Positions 19,836-27,300 of a DNA stretch of 64,000 nucleotides are shown one piece after another. Below the pieces are notes generated by a model. It did not search any database, was not told the origin of the DNA, and was given only the letters and a program-made list of their open reading frames with translations. The position numbers and the translations under genes were made by a program. Every line of letters starts with the position of its first letter. Within the stretch, counting starts at the first letter, position 1. Source of the DNA: Gammaproteobacteria bacterium (lineage in GTDB: Bacteria > Pseudomonadota > Gammaproteobacteria > JAABTG01); contig JAXHLS010000002.1 in assembly GCA_034522055.1 (NCBI GenBank), positions 496,001-560,000 on the forward strand, in the 5' to 3' direction.

Positions 19836-21161
19836 ATGGCGAAACGACCCCGCCACAAGGAGACCGACTTCCTGCCCGAGGTGGATGCGGCCCACCTGGA
19901 ACGCCTGCCCCGGGCGGGCCACCTGATCCTGTGGCTCACCGTCCTCTTCCTGGCCGCGGCCCTGGCCTGGGCCTGGTGGGCCGAGGTCGACGAGGTCACC
20001 CGCGCCGACGGGCGGGTCATCCCATCGAGCCAGGTGCAGGTGGTCCAGAACCTGGAAGGGGGCATCGTGTCGGCGATCCTGGTGCGCGAGGGCGACTGGG
20101 TGGACCGGGACCAGGTGCTGCTGCGCATCGACGACACCCGTTTCTCCGCCACCATGCGCGAGGGCCGCCTGCGCATCGCCAGCCTCGAGGCCCGTATCGG
20201 TCGCCTCGCGGCGGAGGTGGAGGAGCGGCCCTTCGTCGTGCCACCGGATCTCGACCGGCAGAAGGGTGAACTCTACGCCGGCGAGCTGGCCCTTTATCAC
20301 TCGCGCCAGCAGGAACTCACCAACAGCGTGGACATCCTGCGCCAGCAGCTGACCCAGAAGACCCAGGAGCTGCGGGAGCTGCAGGCCGAGCGGGACAAGC
20401 TCGTCCGGGGCCTCGCCCTGGCGCGCAAGGAGCTGGAGATCACGGCGCCGCTGGTGGATAAGGGCGCCATGTCGGAGATGGACCTCATCCGCCGGGAGCG
20501 GGACGTCAACGACCTCGCCGGCCAGTTGGAGATGGTGCGGCTCGCCATCCCCCGCGTGCGCGCCGCCATCGAGGAGGCCGAGGGCCGGATCCGCGAGCGC
20601 CGCCTGCGCTTCATCACCGAGGCCCGGACCCAACTCAACGAGGCCCGGGCCGAACTCGACAGCCTGGAGGAAAGCAACATCAGCGCCGCCGACCGGGTGC
20701 GGCGCACCGCGGTGCGCGCACCGTTGGCCGGTACCGTCAAGCAGGTCATGGTCACCACCCTGGGCGGGGTCATCCAGCCGGGCATGGACCTGGTGGAGAT
20801 CGTCCCCGCCGAGGACACCCTGCTGGTGGAGGCCCGGGTAAGACCCGCCGACATCGCCTTCCTCCACCCCGGCCAGCCCGCCACGGTCAAGCTCACCGCC
20901 TACGACTTCGCCATCTACGGCGGCCTGGAGGCCACCCTGGAGCACATCAGCGCCGACTCCATCATGGACGAGCAGGGGGAACACTTTTTCGAGATCCGGC
21001 TGCGCACCAAAGAGACACACCTGGGGTCGGAGGAGGCCCCCCTGCCCATCATGTCCGGCATGACCGCCAGCGTGGACATCCTCACCGGCAGGAAGACCAT
21101 CCTGGATTACCTCATGAAGCCCATCCGCCGGGCCCAGGAGCGCGCCCTGCGGGAGCGCTGA
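19836..21161 (+). CDS. HlyD-family type I secretion adaptor
   Basis: 441 residues. A short cytoplasmic N-terminus is followed by one membrane helix (LILWLTVLFLAAALAWAWW). Next come the lipoyl half-motif (QVVQNLEGGIVSAILVREG), a long coiled-coil hairpin (about residues 105-280), the second lipoyl half (RTAVRAPLAGTVKQVMVTT) and a beta-barrel C-terminus. This is the layout of HlyD/LapC adaptors bridging the inner-membrane ABC transporter and the outer-membrane channel. Length is normal. Its stop is followed by about 155 bp without a clear terminator before the convergent giant substrate gene. Confidence 0.93.
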   Translation: MAKRPRHKETDFLPEVDAAHLERLPRAGHLILWLTVLFLAAALAWAWWAEVDEVTRADGRVIPSSQVQVVQNLEGGIVSAILVREGDWVDRDQVLLRIDDTRFSATMREGRLRIASLEARIGRLAAEVEERPFVVPPDLDRQKGELYAGELALYHSRQQELTNSVDILRQQLTQKTQELRELQAERDKLVRGLALARKELEITAPLVDKGAMSEMDLIRRERDVNDLAGQLEMVRLAIPRVRAAIEEAEGRIRERRLRFITEARTQLNEARAELDSLEESNISAADRVRRTAVRAPLAGTVKQVMVTTLGGVIQPGMDLVEIVPAEDTLLVEARVRPADIAFLHPGQPATVKLTAYDFAIYGGLEATLEHISADSIMDEQGEHFFEIRLRTKETHLGSEEAPLPIMSGMTASVDILTGRKTILDYLMKPIRRAQERALRER

Positions 21162-21318
21162 CGGCGCTCACAATCCGCCGACTCGGCCTGCAGGCGCCGC
21201 CTCGATGAAGGCCGCGGGCCGGAACCAGGCGGCCGACTGCCCCGGCGCCCTGGAATAGGCGCACCCAGCGGCATTCCGGCCGGGTGGCCGGCAGGAGCCC
21301 CTCGCAGGCGAGGTGCCT

Positions 21319-24300
21319 CTACCCCACCAGCACCTGGGTGTCCACCGCCAGCTCGTCTGCCATGAACACCGTGGCGGCCAGGCCGGCGTGGGTGTAGGGG
21401 GTGTACTGGGTGCCGCCGATGTCCACCGCGGCCCCGGCGCTCACGTCGGCCGGGTCATCGGCGAACAGGTTGACGCTATCCCCCTCGTCCCCATCCACCA
21501 CCACCTGGCGGGTGTCATCGGCAGTGAACAGGTTGAAATCCTGCGCCAGATCGAAGACCCGGGCGAAGGACAGCGCCAGGGTGTTGTCCCCCGTCCCCGT
21601 GAGATCGATGCGCTCCACGCTCTCGGTGTTGAGCCGTCCCATGCCGCTGAAGTCGATGAGTTCGCCGGCCCCCGCCACCCGGAGGGTGTCCACGCCGCCG
21701 CCGCCCACCACCCGGGTGTCGAGGGCGTCGTAGACGATAGTGTCGTTGCCCAGGCCACCGGCGGCGGTGTCGGCGCCGGGGCCGCCATCCAGGACATCGT
21801 CCCCGGCACCGCCGATGAGGTGGTCGTCGCCGTCCAGACCGTTGAGGATGTCGTCACCCGCGAGGCCGAGGAGATATTCCCCGGCCCCGGTACCGGTCAC
21901 GGTGTCGGCGCCCGCGCTGCCCTCCACCACGGCGGCCCCGGCCGTGGGCCGGCCGAAGACCACGTAGCTTTCACCGGCGAGGTCATTGCCGTTGGGGTCG
22001 GCGCCGTAGGCCCCGATGAGGAGGTCGTCGATACCGTCGCCGTTGACGTCTCCGGCGCCCGCCACCGAGTTGCCGGAAAAGTCGTTCGCCGCGATGCCGG
22101 TGAGCACGAAGCCGTTGCTGCCGGTAAGGGCCCCCAGGTCCATGCTGGCTCCGAAGCCCCCGGCGCGGCCGAAGACCACGTAGCTCTCGCCGGCGGCGCT
22201 GTTGCCGTCGGGGTCGGCGCCAAAGGCCCCGATGAGGAGATCATGGATGCCGTCGCCGTTGACGTCCCCGGCGCCGGCCACCGAGACGCCGGAGCGGTCG
22301 CCGCTGCCGATGCCGGTGAGCACGAAGCCGTCGCTGCCGTCGAGGGTGCCGAGGTCAAGGCTGGCCCCGAAGCCCCCGGCGCGCCCGAAGACGACATAGC
22401 TCTCGCCGGCAGAACCGGTGCCGTTGGGGTCGGCATCCTGTGCCCCGATGAGCAGGTCGTCGATGCCGTCGCCGTTGACGTCGCCGGTGCCCGCCACCGC
22501 GCGACCGGAGAAGTCGAGGCTATCGATGCCGGTGAGCACGAAGCCGTCGCTGCCATCGAGGGCCCCGAGGTCCACGCTGGCCCCGAAGCCTCCGGCGCGG
22601 CCGAAGACCACGTAGCTCTCTCCGGCCTGGTTATTGCCGTTGGGGTCGGCGCCGTCGGCCCCGATGAGGAGGTCGTCGATGCCATCGCCGTTGACGTCGC
22701 CGGCACGGGAGACAGAAGAACCCGCCCCGTCGCCGCTGTCGATACCGGTAAGCACGAAGCCGTCGCTGCCATCGAGGGCCCCGAGGTCCACGCTGTCCCC
22801 GAAGCCCCCGACGCGGCCGAAGACCACGTAGCTCTCGCCGGCATTACTGTTGCCGTTGGGATCGGCGAGGTAGGCCCCGATGAGGAGGTCGGCGATGCCG
22901 TCGCCGTTGACGTCCCCGGCGCCGGCCACCGAGACGCCGGAGCGGTCGAAGCTGTCGATGCCGGTGAGCACGAAGCCGTCACTGCCGTCGAGGGCACCGA
23001 GGTTGATGCTGGTTCCGAAACCCCCGGCACGGCCGAAGACCACGTAGCTCTCGCCCGCCGTGCTGTTGCCGTTGGGGTCGGCGTAGTGGGCCCCGATGAG
23101 GAGGTCGTCGATGCCGTCGCCATTGACATCCCCCGCGCCGGATACTGAGCGGCCGGAGTAATCGTTGAGGTCGATGCCGGTGAGTACGAAGCCGTCGCTG
23201 CCATCCAGCGCCCCGAGGTCCACGCTGGCCGCGAAGCCCCCGGCATGGCCGAAGACCACGTAGCTCTCGCCGGCATCACTGGTGCCGTTGGGGTCGGCGC
23301 GGAAGGCCCCGATGATGAGGTCGTCGATGCCATCGCCGTTGACGTCCCCGGCGCCGGCCACCGAGTAGCCGGAGCGGTCGCCGCCGTCGATACCGTTCAG
23401 CACGAAGCCCGCGCTGCCGTCGCCGCCGTTGGCCGCCAGCAGGCTCCCCAGGTCGAAGACCTCCGGGGTGAGGCCGCCGGCGAGGGTCATGCCCTGCTCC
23501 ACCAGCAGCACGGCCTGGCCCTGGGTGAAGCGCTGGTAGGTGACGGCGTCCACCACCTCGGTGCCCTCGTCCACCCAGCCGCTGTCGGTGGTCTGCACCG
23601 TGTCGGCGGCATCGCCCCGCACCCGCAGGGTGTTGCGGGCATCGGTGACGGCGAACAGGGCAGTGGCGTCCAGCACCAGGGTGTTGTCGGCGTTGGTGCG
23701 GATATCGAAGATCTCGATATCCCGGTACTCGCTGTAGTGGGAGGCGCCGGGGTCGCCGCGGCCGGTGGTGAGGTCGATGGTGAGGTTCGAGCCGGCGGGG
23801 CCGGTGGTGACGGTGTCGTCACCGCCGCCGCCCACCACCCGGGTGTCGAGGGCATCGTAGACGATGGTGTCGTTGCCGGGGCCGCCGGCGGCGGTGTCGG
23901 CGCCAGGGCCACCATCCAGGAAGTCGTCCCCGGCGCCGCCGATGAGGTGGTCGTCACCATCCAGACCGTTGAGGATGTCGTCACCCACGAGGCCCAGCAG
24001 GTATTCCCCGGCCCCGGTGCCGTCCAGGGGCGCATCGGCAAGATCTGTGCCCTCCACCGCGGCGGCCCCGGCGGTGGGCCGGCCGAAGACCACGTAGCTC
24101 TCGCCGGCATCGGTGTTGTCGTTGGGGTCGGCCAAGTTGGCCCCGACGAGCAGGTCGTCGATGCCGTCGCCGTTGACGTCTCCGGCACCGGCCACCGAGC
24201 GGCCGGAGAAGTCACCGCCGTCGATGCCGGTGAGAACAAAGCCGTCGCTTCCGAGGGCGGCGAGGTCCACGCTCGCCCCGAAGCCCCCGGCGCGCCCGAA

Positions 24301-27300
24301 CACCACGTAGCTCTCGCCGGCATTACTGTTGCCGTTGGGGTCGGCGCCAAAGGCCCCGATGAGGAGGTCGGCGATGCCGTCGCCGTTGACATCCCCGACG
24401 CCGGCCACCGAGCGGCCGGAGAAATCACCGCCGCCGATGCCGTTGAGCACGAAGCCGTCGCTGCCGTCCAAGGCGCCTAGGTCCACGCTCGCCCCGAAGC
24501 CCCCGGCGCGGCCAAAGACCACGTAGCTCTCGCCGGCATTACTGTTGTCGTTGGGGTCGGCGCCCCGGGCCCCGATGATGAGATCGTCGATGCCATCGCC
24601 GTTGACGTCGCCGGCGCCGGCCACTGAATAGCCGGAACGGTCGTCAAAGTCGATGCCGGTGAGCACAAAGCCGTCACTGCCATCGAGCGCCCCGACGTCC
24701 ACGCCGGCCCCGAAGCCCCCGGCGCGGCCAAAGACCACGTAGCTCTCGCCGGCGCTGCTGTTGCCGTTGGGGTCGGCGCGCCAGGCCCCGATAAGGAGGT
24801 CGGCGATGCCGTCGCCATTGACATCTCCGGCACCCGCCACCGAGCGGCCGGAGTAGTCGTCGCCGTCGATGCCGGTGAGCACGAAGCCGTCGCTGCCTTC
24901 CAGGGCGCCGAGGTCCACGCTCGCCCCGAAGCCCCCGGCACGCCCGAACACCACGTAGCTCTCGCCGGCATTACTGTTGCCGTTGGGGTCGGCGTAGTAG
25001 GCCCCAATGAGGAGTTCCGCGATGCCGTCGCCGTTGATGTCTCCGGCGCCGGCCACCGAAACGCCGGAGTTGTCAAAACTGTCAATGCCGGTAAGCACGA
25101 AGCCGTCGCTGCCTTCGAGGGCGCCGAGGTCCACGCTCGCCCCAAAGCCCCCGGCACGGCCGAAGACCACGTAGCTCTCGCCGGCATCACTGGTGCCGTT
25201 GGGGTCGGCGCGGTAGGCCCCTATGAGGAGGTCGTCGATGCCGTCGCCGTTGACGTCCCCGGCGCCGGCTACCGAGTAGCCAGAGCGGTCGTCGAAGTCG
25301 ATGCCGGTGAGCACGAAGCCGTCGCTGCCTTCGAGGGCGCCGAGGTCGATGCTGGCCCCGAAGCCCCCGGCGCGCCCGAAGACCACGTAGCTCTCGCCGG
25401 CATCACTGGTGCCGTTGGGGTCGGCGCCCGAGGCCCCGATGATGAGGTCATCGATACCGTCGCCGTTGATGTCTCCGGCGCCGGCCACCGAGATGCCGGA
25501 AAAGTCACTGGTATCGATGCCGTTGACCACGAAGCCCGCGCTGCCGTCGCCGCCGTTGGCCCCCAGCAGGCTCGCTAGGTCGAAGACCCCCGCCGGGCCG
25601 GCATCGTCGATGCCGGAGAGGGTCACTGTCACGGTACCCGTGTCGGTGGCGCCGTTGCCGTCGCTTACCGTGTAGCCGAAGGTGTCGGTGGCGGTCTCGC
25701 CCGCGGCAAGGGATTCGAACTGGCCGTTGGGATCGTAGGCGAAGGTGCCGTCGGGATTGACGGTGAGCAGGGCCCCGGAGGCCAGGGTGATCGGGCTGCC
25801 CACGGCCGCACCGGAGCCGTCGACGGCGCTGATGGTGAGGGTGTCGCCGACATCCGGATCGGAGTCCGCGCCGTTGCCGTTGTCGGCGAGCAGGTTGCCA
25901 CCGAGGACCGTGTTCTCATCGGTGGCCACGGCGTCATCCGCGGCCACCGGCGCGTCGTTGACGCCGGTGACGGTCACCGTGACGGTGGCGGTGTCGGTAC
26001 CGCCGTTGCCGTCGCTGACGGTGTAGCCGAAGGTATCGGTGGAGGTCTCGCCCGCGGCCAGGGATTCGAACTGGCCGTTGGGGTCGTAGTTGAATGTGCC
26101 GTCGCCGTTGCTGGTCACCAGGCCCTGGGTGGCGGTGGTATCCAGGGCGCTGACGAACAGGACGTCCGACGCGTCCGGATCGGTGTCGTTGGCCAGCACG
26201 TTGGCGGTGGTGAGAACGGTGTCCTCGTCGGTGGTGGCCAGGTCGTCCTGGGCCGTGGGTCCATCGTTGACCCCGGTGACGGTGAGCGTGACGGTGGCGG
26301 TGTCGGTGGCGCCGTTGCCGTCGCTTACCGTGTAGCCGAAGGTGTCGGTGGCGGTCTCGCCCGCGGCAAGGGATTCGAACTGGCCGTTGGGATCGTAGGC
26401 GAAGGTGCCGTCGGGATTGACGGTGAGCAGGGCCCCGGAGGCCAGGGTGATCGGGCTGCCCACGGCCGCACCGGAGCCGTCGACGGCGCTGATGGTGAGG
26501 GTGTCGCCGACATCCGGATCGGAGTCCGCGCCGTTGCCGTTGTCGGCGAGCAGGTTGCCACCGAGGACCGTGTTCTCATCGGTGGCCACGGCGTCATCCG
26601 CGGCCACCGGCGCGTCGTTGACGCCGGTGACGGTCACCGTGACGGTGGCGGTGTCGGTACCGCCGTTGCCGTCGCTGACGGTGTAGCCGAAGGTATCGGT
26701 GGAGGTCTCGCCCGCGGCCAGGGATTCGAACTGGCCGTTGGAGTCGTAGTTGAATGTGCCGTCGCCGTTGCTGGTCACCAGGCCCTGGGTGGCGGTGGTA
26801 TCCAGGGCACTAACAAACAGGAGGTCGCCGTCGGTGTCGTTGGCCAGCACATTGGCGGTGGTGAGAACGGTATCCTCGTCGGTGGTGGCCAGGTCGTCCT
26901 GGGCCGTGGGTCCATCGTTGACCCCGGTGACGGTGACCGTGACGGTGGCGGTGTCGGTGTCGGTGGCGCCGTTGCCGTCGCTTACCGTGTAGCCGAAGGT
27001 GTCGGTGGCGGTCTCGCCCGCGGCAAGGGATTCGAACTGGCCGTTGGGATCGTAGGCGAAGGTGCCGTCGGAATTGACGGTGAGCAGGGCCCCGGAGGCC
27101 AGGGTGATCGGGCTGCCCACGGCCGCACCGGAGCCGTCGACGGCGCTGATGGTGAGGGTGTCGCCGACATCCGGATCGGAGTCCGCGCCGTTGCCGTTGT
27201 CGGCGAGCAGGTTGCCACCGAGGACCGTGTTCTCATCGGTGGCCACGGCGTCATCCGCGGCCACCGGCGCGTCGTTGACGCCGGTGACGGTCACCGTGAC

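Noticed and set aside
21313-23148. Repetitive 611-codon frame on + opposite the giant protein gene
   Set aside because: Its apparent repeats are the complement of the FG-GAP units; the minus-strand frame is continuous for 2,913 codons with recognisable domains.
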